Notes under the pieces: model-generated | The model's database searches: none | What the model saw: the letters and a program-made list of their open reading frames with translations, nothing else | Told to the model about the DNA's origin: nothing | Shown here: positions 26,803 to 36,946 of the stretch, piece after piece | Layout of the letters: each line of letters starts with the position of its first letter | Position numbering within the stretch: the stretch's first letter is position 1 | Program-made: the position numbers and the translations under genes | Origin: an uncultured Mucilaginibacter sp. | Lineage (GTDB): Bacteria > Bacteroidota > Bacteroidia > Sphingobacteriales > Sphingobacteriaceae | DNA length: 45,035 bases | Assembly: GCA_903887275.1 (NCBI GenBank) | Contig: CAISPD010000238.1 | Coordinates: 1-45,035 of the forward strand | Reading direction: 5' to 3'

Positions 26803-28494
26803 ATGAATAAGAAATACTTACTGCCAATTTTATTGACCCTGGTGTGTTTCGCTTGTAAAAAGAAAGACCCCGTTCATCCTACAAATGGAAACGGTAACAC
26901 ACCGGCTGACTCAACCAATACGCAGCACATTTCGGTACTTACCCAGCATAACGACAATAACCGGGCTGGTTTAAACGATCATGAAACAGCATTAACACCA
27001 GCAAACGTTAATTCTGCTCATTTTGGAAAATTATTTGAGCTTTCTGTCGATGATCAAACCTATGCGCAGCCATTGGTAGTAGGGAATCTTACGATAGGTA
27101 ATAAAACCCGAAATGTGGTTTTTATTGCAACTGTTAATAATACTGTTTATGCCTATGATGCCGATAGCGGAACTTTATTCTGGCAAAAAAACTATACCCA
27201 AAGCGGGATGCGCACACCAAACCATACCGATATGAGCTCGTCATGGTGTACCCCTTATAACGACATTAGTTATAATATTGGCATTATTGGCACGCCGGTG
27301 ATCGACCCAACATCGCAAACTATTTATTTTGTTGCCCGCAGTACCGACGGAACACACTTTGTGCAGCACCTGCATGCCGTAAACATTGCTACGGGCGAGG
27401 AACAAGCTGGTAGTCCGGTAAAAATTGAAGCAAGTGTACCAGGTACCGGTGATGGTTCCGTAAACGGCGTAGTAAGTTTCGACCCGCTGCGCAATAATCA
27501 GCGGCAGGGACTGGCTTTGGTAAACGGTACAGTTTATATCAGTTATGCGTCGCATTGTGATTGGAACCCTTATCATGGTTGGATCTTCGGATATGACGCA
27601 AAGTCTTTGGCACAAACCGTTGTGTATAATGATACCCCAAGTGGTGAAAATGGCGGCATTTGGGAAAGCGGTATGGGTATTGCAGCCGATGCTCAGGGCA
27701 ATTTGTATGTAACTACCGGAAATGGTACCGTAGGGCAGGGAAACCTATTTATCAAAACTGGAAACGGAACTGACGAAAATAATCCCAATCCAGATCCAAC
27801 TGATCTGTCCAACAGGTCGGAAAGTGCCTTAAAACTAACGCCATCTGGTAATACACTTCAGGTTAGCAGTTATTTTACACCAACCAACTACCTTGATTTG
27901 AACATCAACGACCTTGATTATGGCGTTATGGGTACTTTTCTGATCCCAAATTCTAACCTTTTTGTAACTGGATGTAAAGACGGTAATATTTACCTACTGG
28001 ATAAAGACAATATGGGCGGGTATTCAACCGTAGCCAACCAGGTAGTTCAAACAATTCCGATCAACAACTCCATGCATTGTCAGCCTGCATTTTTTCAGGG
28101 AGCGGGAAATGCCTATGTCTATTTTTGGTCCGAGAATGACAGGCTACGCGCCTATTCATTCAATAATGGGAAATTTGCGTTCACCCCAACAACTTCTTCA
28201 TTACCCGGCCCGGGCGGCGGTACTGGTGCCATACTTTCGGTATCATCAAACGGTACCAGTAACGGAATTTTATGGGCCTGGTATGCTTCAAGTGGCGATG
28301 CAGCAGGACAGTCATCTCCAGGTATTCTGAGGGCTTTTGATGCCGCTAATATTACCAAGGAACTTTGGAATAGCGGGCAAAGCGCTAATGATTTCCCGGG
28401 ATTTTACGCAAAATTTTGTGCGCCTACCATTGCAAACGGCAAGGTTTTCCTGGGTACATTCTCACACAAAGTTATTGTGTATGGCTTGAAATAG
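26803..28494 (+). CDS. PQQ-like beta-propeller lipoprotein (paralogue 2)
   Basis: A 563-residue lipoprotein (lipobox LVCFACKKKD) and full-length paralogue of the preceding gene. Shared landmarks are HISVLTQHNDNNRAGLND, YAQPLVVGNL, NIGIIGTPVIDPTSQT, RQGLALVNGTVYISYASHCDWNP, GIWESGMGIAADAQGNLYVTTGNGTVG, LDYGVMGTFLIP and a C-terminal VIVYGLK. Differences cluster in loops, for example the insert after the GNGTVG blade (GNLFIKTGNGTDENN). The pair probably arose by tandem duplication. The surface location is inferred from the Cys followed by Lys and acidic residues. Confidence 0.85.
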   Translation: MNKKYLLPILLTLVCFACKKKDPVHPTNGNGNTPADSTNTQHISVLTQHNDNNRAGLNDHETALTPANVNSAHFGKLFELSVDDQTYAQPLVVGNLTIGNKTRNVVFIATVNNTVYAYDADSGTLFWQKNYTQSGMRTPNHTDMSSSWCTPYNDISYNIGIIGTPVIDPTSQTIYFVARSTDGTHFVQHLHAVNIATGEEQAGSPVKIEASVPGTGDGSVNGVVSFDPLRNNQRQGLALVNGTVYISYASHCDWNPYHGWIFGYDAKSLAQTVVYNDTPSGENGGIWESGMGIAADAQGNLYVTTGNGTVGQGNLFIKTGNGTDENNPNPDPTDLSNRSESALKLTPSGNTLQVSSYFTPTNYLDLNINDLDYGVMGTFLIPNSNLFVTGCKDGNIYLLDKDNMGGYSTVANQVVQTIPINNSMHCQPAFFQGAGNAYVYFWSENDRLRAYSFNNGKFAFTPTTSSLPGPGGGTGAILSVSSNGTSNGILWAWYASSGDAAGQSSPGILRAFDAANITKELWNSGQSANDFPGFYAKFCAPTIANGKVFLGTFSHKVIVYGLK

Positions 28495-28543
28495 TTTGTT
28501 TTAAAACAAATTAAAACCCTGCTCTGTTAGTTTTATTTGGACG

Positions 28544-28551
28544 TATCTTTG
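28544..28551 (+). promoter_or_regulatory. -7 promoter element of the small acidic gene
   Basis: TATCTTTG, a perfect TAnnTTTG, lies 26 nt before the ATG at 28578. No -33 box at the expected spacing was found. Confidence 0.45.
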
Positions 28552-28577
28552 ATAAACAAAGTTTAAAACGCAAAGCC

Positions 28578-28808
28578 ATGATAAAACCAGAAGACATTAT
28601 TCCATTAGATGATTCGGAAGATTCAGACAAAGGCGATCAAATGAGTCAGGAGGATATCCATTCCAACGGTTTGGAGGAAGAGAGGACACCTGCCGCCGAA
28701 AGTAACGTGCCGGCAACCGACCTTCTTCAATTAGCCATTGATGCCTCCGAGCCTGCTTACACCTTAAAGCTCGACAATGATCAGCCTAAACCGGGCAAGA
28801 GCGAGTAA
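28578..28808 (+). CDS. Small acidic hypothetical protein
   Basis: A 76-residue, strongly acidic protein (IIPLDDSEDSDKGDQ) with no membrane segment and probably disordered; the only hydrophobic patch is LLQLAIDASEP. I do not recognise it. Coding is supported by its own -7 element, an ATG, and a strong terminator 30 nt after the stop. Confidence 0.6.
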   Translation: MIKPEDIIPLDDSEDSDKGDQMSQEDIHSNGLEEERTPAAESNVPATDLLQLAIDASEPAYTLKLDNDQPKPGKSE

Positions 28809-28837
28809 AGCAAACCTGCCGGTTATAAAACAAAAAT

Positions 28838-28872
28838 AGAGGGCGCGGATCAACCCGGGCCCTCTTTTTTTT
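28838..28872. terminator. Bidirectional terminator
   Basis: AGAGGGC pairs with GCCCTCT, followed by a T-run on the plus strand and, on the minus strand, TATTTTTGTTTT. It ends the small acidic gene and also the GIN-domain gene converging from the right. Confidence 0.85.
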
Positions 28873-28878
28873 ATTGGC

Positions 28879-29478
28879 TTAAAGCGATGCCAATTCTTCG
28901 TGGCTTACATATTTTTTGATAGTATTTACTTTTTTGCTAACGTTGCCGGCAGTCAGTTTGCTGATATTCAAAAACGAACTCTGATCGTAAATAACCGAGC
29001 CCTGGTCTATATTGCCGGTTAGGTCGGCCTTCGATGCGCCGCTCAGATTGATATGAGCCTCGTATGCATCCAGATCAAGTTGAGCCAAAGCCTGGTCATG
29101 TAGCTTTAACTCAATATCCAGTGCAGAAAGTTTACCAAATGATTTTACAGTTGCGTTATCAAAAGCAGCTATTTCGCGCAGATCGCTTACGGTAACCCAA
29201 ACCACCAGTTTTTGCGACGAATATGAGCTTATGCGTAATACTCCGCCCTGATCCTGAACCAAAGCATTACTTGCGTAATAATTGTTGTAAACTTTGGCCT
29301 TATCGGTATTGCCATCCGAAACATATACTTCAACGTTGCCGTGTACTTCTATTTTATTGATACGGGTAACTTCAATTAAGTTGGTTACTTCTTCAGTACG
29401 TCCTGTTGCCGATGCTGATTTACTTGCGCCAATGATGGACATTAAAGCGATTGCGATTGTTAAAATTGTAGTTTTCAT
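28879..29478 (-). CDS. GIN-domain protein (putative adhesin head, DUF2807)
   Basis: A 199-residue exported protein with a signal peptide (TILTIAIALMSIIGASKSASA) and a beta-solenoid-like body typical of GIN (DUF2807) proteins: INKIEVHGNVEVYVSDG, VLRISSYSSQKLVVWVTVSDLREI, and repeating strands (ALAQLDLDAYEAHINLSGASKADLTGNI). Such proteins are secreted or surface proteins in Bacteroidota with unknown function. It has a 378-nt upstream region shared divergently with the hybrid kinase, so the two could be co-regulated. Confidence 0.85.
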   Translation of the reverse strand: MKTTILTIAIALMSIIGASKSASATGRTEEVTNLIEVTRINKIEVHGNVEVYVSDGNTDKAKVYNNYYASNALVQDQGGVLRISSYSSQKLVVWVTVSDLREIAAFDNATVKSFGKLSALDIELKLHDQALAQLDLDAYEAHINLSGASKADLTGNIDQGSVIYDQSSFLNISKLTAGNVSKKVNTIKKYVSHEELASL

Positions 29479-29856
29479 GGTTTAAATATTTTAAGTGTTC
29501 TTTGTTTATTTTTTCTTTTCGATGTTCAAAGCAACAACCTTTTTTGCTGCTGCTAAAATGGAATAGACCGCACACCTATAGGCATAGACAGGGGGGCATT
29601 TTGGGTCGCCAATCGCCTATTTTCAGCAATTTGTATCATACTTAGGGTTTCAATCGGGCCAAAATCGCCCTTTATCGGTACAAATGGCTAACTCATAGAT
29701 TGATTTCGCTTTATAAGCCTGAATCAGCTTATGAATGAGCTGCTTTAGGGTATTCAAAAATGTTTTAAACAGATTATAACCCATATCGGTAAGCGTCCGT
29801 ATAAACCTTTTGAATATCTATCTGCTAAAACCTGGTTGTAAGTACTTTGCGTCGAA
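29479..29856. other. 378-nt divergent intergenic region
   Basis: This lies between the GIN gene and the hybrid kinase. It contains two overlapping potential hairpins, ATAAGC/GCTTAT and CAGCT/AGCTG near 29715-29745, which share bases and so exclude each other. A TACTTTG element lies just before the kinase ATG, a poor -7 match. I see no ORF or recognised riboswitch. Confidence 0.5.
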
Positions 29857-32800
29857 ATGACTAAAACAGTTTCCGTCATAAAAATTGCCCGATCGAAGGC
29901 GTTAAATTTGCTGATTTTTCCATTGCTGGTACTGTTTCCCGGTTTTTTATCAGCCCAGATCCAACAATTACACTTTAAACATCTTGGTACGCAGGACGGC
30001 TTGTCCGAGCTAAATCCTACCTGTATTTTGCAGGATAACAGGGGTTTTGTTTGGGTTGGTACTACTGATGGTTTGAACCGTTACGACGGTTATAAATTCC
30101 GTGTTTTCCGTAATGATATTAAAGATTCTACAACCATAAGCAGTAATTATATTCAGGATATTGCACAGGATAAAGAAGGGAACTTATGGATATCAACAGC
30201 CGGGGGAGGTTTAAATAAATACGATCGAAAAACAGCGCGTTTTCACGCATATCGTCATAACGAAAAAAACTTTAACTCCATTGCCAGCGACCAGCTATCG
30301 AAAGTAACAGTTGACGACTATGGCAATATTTGGGTAGGAACACAACATGATGGTGTAAGCAGGTTTGACCCGCAAAGTAATACCTTCCGCAATTACCACC
30401 ATCGGGCAAATGATGCGCAGAGTTTGGTTAATAATGATATTATGACCGTCTATAAGGATAGTCAAAATAATATCTGGATCGGAACGGTGGACAATGGTTT
30501 ATGTGTTTACAACCGCGCTTCTAAGTCATTCAATAGCTATATACATAGCGATAAGGATAAAGCTTCACTGTCAGGCAACAAAGTAACTGCAATATTTGAG
30601 GATAGCGATCATCACCTTTGGGTAGGCACCCAGGAAGCCGGTTTAAATTTATTTGATCGTAATACCGGTAATTTCAGTCACTTTTTGCATGATACGGTTA
30701 ACGGCAATTCCCTGATCAATAATAGCATTCAAAGTATCGCCGAGGATGATAATCATAACCTTTGGATCGGTACCGAAAATGGTGGATTAAGTGTTTATAG
30801 CTATGCCTGGAAAAGGTTTATCAGCTATATGCATGATGATGTTGACCATACCAGTCTGGCCGGTAATTCTGTAGATATTATTACCCGCGACCTGCAGGGA
30901 AATATGTGGATCGGTGTATTTGGCGGGGGGCTCAACCTGTACAAGAAAAGTGCTACCAGCTTCTCCCATTTTAACCACAATTCATTGCCAACGAGTTTGT
31001 CCAATAATTTTGTGCTAAAGATTTTTGAAGACAACAAACACCGGATATGGATAGGTACCGATGGAGGCGGTCTGGATCTCTTTGATCAAAAAACCGGAAA
31101 ATTTACAACGTTTAAGCACATTGAAGGCAACAAAAATAGCCTTGCTGGTGATAACGTACTGGATATTTTCCAGGATGATCAACACAACCTTTGGATAGGA
31201 ACCTGGGGTAATGGTGTAAGTGTGATGAACCCGGATACCCGCAAAATCACTTCTTTCAGGCACGACCCTTCAAATGCCAAAAGTTTAAGTGGCGACAATA
31301 TTTACGGTGTCACCGAGACACCGGATAAAAGGGTATGGCTTGGTACCTTCGGCGATGGGCTTGATGTGTACGATCGGAAAACCAATTCGTTTACCACGTT
31401 TAAACATAATCCGTCCGACCCTAGAAGTTTGAGCTGTGACCGTATCAACTCCATGATTTGCGATAGCAAAGGCTACCTTTGGCTGGCCACAGACGATGCA
31501 GGACTTTGTTTGTTTGATACGAAAAATTATACTTGTACAAGCTACAAACACAGTGATCAAAAAAATAGCATCAGCAATAATACAGCCTCATCCATTTTTG
31601 AAGACCACCTTGGCAGGCTATGGGTTTGTACGCTGGGCGGGCTAAACCTGTTTGATCCTAAAACAAAGCATTTTACTTCCTACAAAACTAAGGATGGTTT
31701 GCCAAACGACTACGTTGAGGCTGTTTTGGAAGATAATATGGGTCATTTATGGGTTAGCACCAATAATGGTCTTGCAATGCTTGATCCTGCAACGGGCAAG
31801 TTCAGAAACTTTACTACCGAAAATGGCCTTCAGGCAGACGAATTCAAACAAAATAGCGCCCTAAGAAGCAGCGATGGAGCCTTATACTTTGGCGGTGTAA
31901 ATGGATTCAATAAATTCTTTCCGGATCAGGTTATTGAAAGCAACTATGATCCGAAATTAGTGTTTACCCGATTTGAATTATTTAACCGCGAGGTAGTCCC
32001 CTCAAATACACCCGGCGAAGATTCGCCTTTGAAAGAAGACATTTCGGAAGCTAAGGCTATCAACCTTAGATACAACCAATCGGTATTATCATTTCAATAT
32101 GCTGCATTAGATTTTGACTCGCCCGAAAAAAAGAAATATGCCTACATCCTGGATGGTTTTGATAAAGACTGGAACTATGTAGGTGATAAAAATACCGCAG
32201 TATATACCAATTTACCCCCGGGCAGTTATGTATTCAAGGTGAAAAGTCAGAATGGTGAAGGTAAATGGTCGCCCGGTGTTTTAAGCTTGAATGTAACGGT
32301 TGTGCCGCCTTTCTGGCTAACCTGGTGGTTCCGGATCCTGTCGGCAGTTTTCATTATTGGCAGCATATATGGTGTCTATCGTTTCCGTGTTAATGGCATT
32401 ATTAAACAAAAGACTCGGTTAGAGGATCAGGTAAAATCGCGTACAGCCGAAGTAGTGAGGCAGGCAGAAGAATTACAGGAACAATCGGAAAACCTGCAAT
32501 CATTAAACGAAGAACTTCAGGCACAATCGGAGGAATTGAGATGGGTGAACGAAGAATTGCTTTCACAATCCGAAGAACTGCAAGCGCTGAATGAAGAGCT
32601 TCAATCGCAATCGGAAGAACTGCAGGACCAAAAAAACCAGGAGTATAAAGCACGCCAGGAGGCAGATAAAGCCAATGAAGCAAAGAGTATCTTTTTGGCT
32701 ACGATGAGTCACGAGATACGTACACCAATGAATGGCGTTATTGGCATGGCATCGCTGCTGGCTGAAACGAAATTATCGGATGAACAACGGGAATACACAG

Positions 32801-34230
32801 AAACCATTATCAATTGCGGCGACAGCTTGATGAATGTGATCAACGATATTCTCGACTTCTCTAAGATCGAATCCGGGAAAATGGATATTGAAGAAGAAGA
32901 TTTTGATTTGCGTCAGAGTGTGGAGGAGATCATGGATATGTTCTCGCAAAAAGCCGCCGAACAGCATCTTGACCTGATCTACCAAATAGATTTTAATCTG
33001 CCTCGTTTTGTAAAAGGGGATAGCCTGCGGTTAAAACAGGTGATCATTAACCTCATTAACAATGCGATAAAATTTACCTCAAAAGGCGAAGTATTTATCA
33101 AGGTTTCATTGGCACAAATGATCGGCGACGATCAGTTAGAGATCGCTATCAGCATCAAGGATACCGGTATTGGTATACCTGATGAGAAACTGCCATCATT
33201 GTTTAAGCCTTTCTCACAGGTTGATTCTTCTACTACCCGTAAATACGGCGGCACCGGACTCGGACTGATCATCAGCGAACGTTTAGTGAAACTGATGGGA
33301 GGCAATATTTGGGTGGATAGTAAGTTAGGAGAGGGATCGACATTTAATTTTACAATCAGTGCAAAGACCAGCAACAGGGTTATTGCAGAAAATATTTTAC
33401 TGCCGGGCTTTGCCAATTTGCAGGGTAAAAAAGTATTGATCGTTGATGATAACAAAACAAACCTGGTTATCCTGAAGGCTCAGTTAGAGCATTGGCAATT
33501 GGTGCCTGTTACCTGCACTTCTGCTCAGGAGGGACTGCAAGTTCTGGAAGCCGATCGCACAATACAATTGGTGATCACAGATATGCAAATGCCGGGTATG
33601 GATGGGGCGGGACTGGCGCGGGCCATCAGGAGTTCTGCACGACCTGTTCCGGTGATCATTTTGAGCAGTATCAATGACGAAAGCCGTAAGAAATATCCAG
33701 GCTTATTCTCTGCGATACTTACCAAGCCTGTAAAACAAAATAACCTGCTCAAAAGTATAGTTGCCGAACTGGGTGAACGCCGAGAATCAGTTATGCCCGA
33801 CGCGCTGCAAAATAACGTGCTGGATGTAATTTTTGCGAAGCAGCACGCAATGGATATATTGATCGCAGAAGACAATGCGGTTAATCAAAAACTGATTGAA
33901 CGGATATTAGTTAAATTAGGGTATAATGCTAAAGTAACCAACAATGGCGCTGAAGCCGTCAAGGAAATTCAAAAGCATAATTACGACGTTTTGATGATGG
34001 ACATTCAGATGCCCGAAATGGATGGCTACGAAGCTACCCGAACCATCAGGAAAATGAATATTGATCAGCCGTATATTATAGCAATGACAGCCAATGCCCT
34101 TTCGGAAGACCGCGAAATATGCCTGAGCCATGGTATGGATAATTATATCTCCAAGCCTATGAAACTGGATACCCTGGTAGCGTTATTGCGTGAAGCCTAT
34201 CAAGTAAAAAAGGGAGCAGTTAAGGTTTGA
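29857..34230 (+). CDS. Hybrid sensor histidine kinase with double propeller and two receivers
   Basis: A 1457-residue inner-membrane hybrid two-component protein. After a signal peptide ending LSAQ come 14 Reg_prop propeller repeats with WIGTxxGGLxxYD-type cores, equal to two seven-bladed propellers, then a Y_Y_Y domain and one transmembrane helix ([21 protein letters not shown], about residue 820). A coiled coil of EELQxQSEELQ repeats leads to HisKA ([15 protein letters not shown]), HATPase ([22 protein letters not shown]) and two receivers (DMQMPG, Asp near 1241; DIQMPEMDG, near 1381). It lacks the AraC-type HTH of classical HTCS regulators, so output must be another protein. The ligand is unknown. 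Confidence 0.95.
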   Translation: MTKTVSVIKIARSKALNLLIFPLLVLFPGFLSAQIQQLHFKHLGTQDGLSELNPTCILQDNRGFVWVGTTDGLNRYDGYKFRVFRNDIKDSTTISSNYIQDIAQDKEGNLWISTAGGGLNKYDRKTARFHAYRHNEKNFNSIASDQLSKVTVDDYGNIWVGTQHDGVSRFDPQSNTFRNYHHRANDAQSLVNNDIMTVYKDSQNNIWIGTVDNGLCVYNRASKSFNSYIHSDKDKASLSGNKVTAIFEDSDHHLWVGTQEAGLNLFDRNTGNFSHFLHDTVNGNSLINNSIQSIAEDDNHNLWIGTENGGLSVYSYAWKRFISYMHDDVDHTSLAGNSVDIITRDLQGNMWIGVFGGGLNLYKKSATSFSHFNHNSLPTSLSNNFVLKIFEDNKHRIWIGTDGGGLDLFDQKTGKFTTFKHIEGNKNSLAGDNVLDIFQDDQHNLWIGTWGNGVSVMNPDTRKITSFRHDPSNAKSLSGDNIYGVTETPDKRVWLGTFGDGLDVYDRKTNSFTTFKHNPSDPRSLSCDRINSMICDSKGYLWLATDDAGLCLFDTKNYTCTSYKHSDQKNSISNNTASSIFEDHLGRLWVCTLGGLNLFDPKTKHFTSYKTKDGLPNDYVEAVLEDNMGHLWVSTNNGLAMLDPATGKFRNFTTENGLQADEFKQNSALRSSDGALYFGGVNGFNKFFPDQVIESNYDPKLVFTRFELFNREVVPSNTPGEDSPLKEDISEAKAINLRYNQSVLSFQYAALDFDSPEKKKYAYILDGFDKDWNYVGDKNTAVYTNLPPGSYVFKVKSQNGEGKWSPGVLSLNVTVVPPFWLTWWFRILSAVFIIGSIYGVYRFRVNGIIKQKTRLEDQVKSRTAEVVRQAEELQEQSENLQSLNEELQAQSEELRWVNEELLSQSEELQALNEELQSQSEELQDQKNQEYKARQEADKANEAKSIFLATMSHEIRTPMNGVIGMASLLAETKLSDEQREYTETIINCGDSLMNVINDILDFSKIESGKMDIEEEDFDLRQSVEEIMDMFSQKAAEQHLDLIYQIDFNLPRFVKGDSLRLKQVIINLINNAIKFTSKGEVFIKVSLAQMIGDDQLEIAISIKDTGIGIPDEKLPSLFKPFSQVDSSTTRKYGGTGLGLIISERLVKLMGGNIWVDSKLGEGSTFNFTISAKTSNRVIAENILLPGFANLQGKKVLIVDDNKTNLVILKAQLEHWQLVPVTCTSAQEGLQVLEADRTIQLVITDMQMPGMDGAGLARAIRSSARPVPVIILSSINDESRKKYPGLFSAILTKPVKQNNLLKSIVAELGERRESVMPDALQNNVLDVIFAKQHAMDILIAEDNAVNQKLIERILVKLGYNAKVTNNGAEAVKEIQKHNYDVLMMDIQMPEMDGYEATRTIRKMNIDQPYIIAMTANALSEDREICLSHGMDNYISKPMKLDTLVALLREAYQVKKGAVKV

Positions 34231-34255
34231 TCTTAAGCTCCGGCTTTCCCTTTTT
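34214..34255 (+). terminator. Weak terminator-like hairpin at the kinase 3' end
   Basis: GAGC-AG-TTAAG / CTTAA-GCTC forms a bulged stem that spans the kinase stop, followed by CCCTTTTT. The signal is modest. Confidence 0.35.
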
Positions 34256-34285
34256 AATTACTGTTAAACAACCTATCGAGGGTAC

Positions 34286-35014
34286 TTATTTGCCTTTTAC
34301 TTTGATCATCTGTACTGTTTTTAGCGGATCAAGGTAGGGGTCGCGCAATTCAATTTCTACGGGTGCTCCGGCAAATACTTTGTCAGAGATCTGACCAGCA
34401 TATATTTTGGTATTCTTTACGCTGATTGTATCCTGTTCAGCACCTTTTTTAATAATAAAACTAAACCTGTAAACACCGCCCGGTTTAGCTATTTGGACTA
34501 CTTTATCGCTGCCGTCAGCAAATTCTGATTTGATGAGGTAATTGCCGAGTGAATCGGCTTCTGCCGGTTTGATATCAGAACTGTAAAACAGTTCAACGCC
34601 GTCGAACATTTTCTTTTTTCCCATATCATAAAAAGGGAAAACCCGTAAGGTTTTCAGGTTTTTATCGCAAACATCGATCTGTACCGGCGCGCCATTAAAC
34701 ACCTCGTTTGAAAGCTCGGCAGAAAGAAGTTTAAATGCCTTAAATAATGCAGTATCATTTTGATGGTCATCTTTTACAACCATCCGAAACTGGTAAACCG
34801 GTCCGACACGCGTCACTTGTATGGTTTTTTCGGTACTGTCAGCGAACTTTGTACTGATAAGGTAAATGCCGAGGCGTTCGGCTTCGCCATCTGTAATTGT
34901 GGGGGTATAGTATAATTGAAGTCCGTTGTAGTTTTTTAGTTTACCATAGTCTGTACATCCATGTATGACTGGAAGAAGAGCAATCATTACAATGTACAAT
35001 AAATTCTTTTTCAT
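34286..35014 (-). CDS. Lipoprotein with two tandem repeats of one domain
   Basis: A 242-residue lipoprotein (lipobox VIHGC) built from two similar halves of about 100 residues. Half 1 begins YNGLQLYYTPTITDGEAERL and half 2 FDGVELFYSSDIKPAEADSL; both continue with GxYLI(S/K)(T/S)(E/K)FADS, a GPVYxF/GGVYRF strand and NEVFNGAPVQID / DKVFAGAPVEIE. I do not recognise the family. It is convergent with the kinase and upstream of no operon partner. Likely outer-membrane or periplasmic anchoring. Confidence 0.8.
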   Translation of the reverse strand: MKKNLLYIVMIALLPVIHGCTDYGKLKNYNGLQLYYTPTITDGEAERLGIYLISTKFADSTEKTIQVTRVGPVYQFRMVVKDDHQNDTALFKAFKLLSAELSNEVFNGAPVQIDVCDKNLKTLRVFPFYDMGKKKMFDGVELFYSSDIKPAEADSLGNYLIKSEFADGSDKVVQIAKPGGVYRFSFIIKKGAEQDTISVKNTKIYAGQISDKVFAGAPVEIELRDPYLDPLKTVQMIKVKGK

Positions 35015-35223
35015 TATTTTTACTAAAGCTAATTTTCAAATATATCGCAAAATTACAGGAAGGAAATATTGGTGTCAACACTCTTAATTGACTAAATTTA
35101 AGCTGTGAATAACCTGCCCCTTTTATTGATGAAAAATTTGGTATCAACATTGCTTTAGTTATTATTGCGATAATTAATTAACAACCTCCAATTTTCTACT
35201 ATTCACGCTAAATCAAGCTAATT

Positions 35224-36843
35224 ATGAGCAAGTTTTGTTTTTTCCTATTGCTATCTGTAATTGCCGCATTTAATGCTGGCGCCCAAGGACCTAAGGTAAG
35301 AATTACCAACGGTACCATAGAGGGTGTAATTGATGAGGCTACAGGTATACAAATTTTTAAAGGGATCCCTTTTGCCCAACCGCCGGTAGGCGACTTGCGC
35401 TGGAAGGAGCCTCAACCAGTTAAAAACTGGGAAGGCGTTTTAAAAGCTGATCATTTCGGACCAAATGCAATGCAAAAAAATGTATTTGGGGACATGCTTT
35501 TTCGCTCTTCAGGTATGAGTGAAGATTGTTTGTACCTGAACGTATGGACGCCTGCTAAATCAGGCAGAGAAAAGCTGCCTGTATTGGTCTATTTTTACGG
35601 TGGAGGTTTTGTTGCCGGAGACGGCTCTGAATCGCGGTACGATGGTGAAAGCCTGGCACGGCGGGGTATAGTTACAATTACAGTAAACTATCGTCTGGGC
35701 ATTTTTGGACTACTGGCCCATCCGGAACTTACAAAAGAATCGGCTCATCGGGCTTCCGGCAATTATGGCTTGCTCGACCAGCATGCAGCATTAGTTTGGG
35801 TGCAAAAAAATATATCAGCTTTCGGAGGTGATCCAAATCATGTAACTATTGACGGAGAATCGGCCGGATCGATATCGGTTTGCGACCAAATGGCGTCCCC
35901 GCTTAATAAGGGACTTTTTAGCGCCGCTATAGGAGAAAGCGGAGGTATATTGTCTATCCCTACGCTGGCGGAGGGTGAAAAGCGTGGGGCTGATTTTCAA
36001 AAATCGGCCGGCGCAAATTCTTTGGCGGAACTTCGGGCAATACCAGCTGATAAATTACTGGATCTTGCCTCTAAACAAGGCGGTTTTAGTATGGCAATTA
36101 TTGTCGATGGCTATTTTCTCCCTAAATCTCCTGCCGCTATTTTTGCCGCCGGAGAGCAGCAACATGTACCCTTACTTGCCGGTTGGAACTCAGCAGAGAT
36201 CCCTTATCAGGCATTTCTTCAGGGATTGCCGCCAACACCTGAAAACTATTTCAAAAAAATCAAGCAGGCTTATCCTCTTGATACTGCGACCGTCTTAAAA
36301 CTTTATCCAGGCTCAAACACCGATGAGATCGTTCAATCTTCAACTGCTCTGGCTAGCGACCGTTTTATCGTTTACAGCACATGGCTTTGGGAAGAACAAA
36401 CAGCTAAAACAGGAGGTAATCCGGTATACAGTTATATTTTCTCACGTCCGCGACCATCGATGGTTGCTGCCATGGGAAATGCAAAACCCGGACTTGCCGG
36501 TGGGATCATAAAAAGTGATACCAAAGAAGCGCCAAGTAAATTACCGCCGCCTTTGACCGGAGCAGCACACGCTTCTGAAATTGAATATGCGCTCGGCAAC
36601 CTGCCGGGCAATAAAGTGTATGATTGGGGCCCCGACGATTTTAAAGTTTCGGAAACCATGGAAAGCTATTTTGCTAATTTTATAAAAACAGGTAATCCAA
36701 ATGGAAAAGACTTGCCTGAATGGCCCGCTAACGGCAGCACTGGTATTTTAAACTATATCAATATTAATGTTGCTACTAAATCACAGGCAGCATATGATCG
36801 TCCGCGTTATCTTTTTCTGCAGCAGTTTGATGCAAAAAAGTAA
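35224..36843 (+). CDS. Type-B carboxylesterase/lipase family protein
   Basis: A 539-residue secreted alpha/beta hydrolase of the carboxylesterase family, hydrolysing carboxylic esters. It has a signal peptide (FCFFLLLSVIAAFNAGAQ). Landmarks are IFKGIPFAQPPVGDLRWKEP, SEDCLYLNVWTP, the oxyanion-hole YFYGGGF, and the nucleophile elbow TIDGESAGSISV with Ser213. A His in AAHASEIEYALGN near residue 448 is a candidate triad His. A terminator follows. The physiological ester is unknown. Confidence 0.94.
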   Translation: MSKFCFFLLLSVIAAFNAGAQGPKVRITNGTIEGVIDEATGIQIFKGIPFAQPPVGDLRWKEPQPVKNWEGVLKADHFGPNAMQKNVFGDMLFRSSGMSEDCLYLNVWTPAKSGREKLPVLVYFYGGGFVAGDGSESRYDGESLARRGIVTITVNYRLGIFGLLAHPELTKESAHRASGNYGLLDQHAALVWVQKNISAFGGDPNHVTIDGESAGSISVCDQMASPLNKGLFSAAIGESGGILSIPTLAEGEKRGADFQKSAGANSLAELRAIPADKLLDLASKQGGFSMAIIVDGYFLPKSPAAIFAAGEQQHVPLLAGWNSAEIPYQAFLQGLPPTPENYFKKIKQAYPLDTATVLKLYPGSNTDEIVQSSTALASDRFIVYSTWLWEEQTAKTGGNPVYSYIFSRPRPSMVAAMGNAKPGLAGGIIKSDTKEAPSKLPPPLTGAAHASEIEYALGNLPGNKVYDWGPDDFKVSETMESYFANFIKTGNPNGKDLPEWPANGSTGILNYININVATKSQAAYDRPRYLFLQQFDAKK

Positions 36844-36862
36844 CTAATTTCCGTAAAGTAAT

Positions 36863-36904
36863 AAAGAGTCGCTATGGTTTAACCCTAGCGATTCTTTGTT
36901 TTTT
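36863..36904 (+). terminator. Intrinsic terminator after the carboxylesterase
   Basis: AAAGAGTCGCTA and TAGCGATTCTTT form a 12-bp stem with one G-U pair, followed by GTTTTTT. Confidence 0.85.
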
Positions 36905-36926
36905 AGGCTTAACCAAGCATATTTTA

Positions 36927-36934
36927 TAGCTTTG
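36927..36934 (+). promoter_or_regulatory. -7 promoter element of the HipA_2 gene
   Basis: TAGCTTTG, a perfect TAnnTTTG, ends 12 nt before the HipA_2 ATG. A -33 box at normal spacing was not found. The preceding terminator makes this pair an independent unit. Confidence 0.5.
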
Positions 36935-36946
36935 CAGTAATACAAT

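Noticed and set aside
24941-28494. True PQQ-dependent dehydrogenases
   Set aside because: I could not see the calcium/PQQ ligand set or the catalytic Asp pattern; only the propeller repeats are supported.
28495-28510. Palindrome TTTGTTTTAAAACAAA as terminator of the second PQQ-type gene
   Set aside because: It has no loop and no T-run after it; a chance AT-rich palindrome is more likely.
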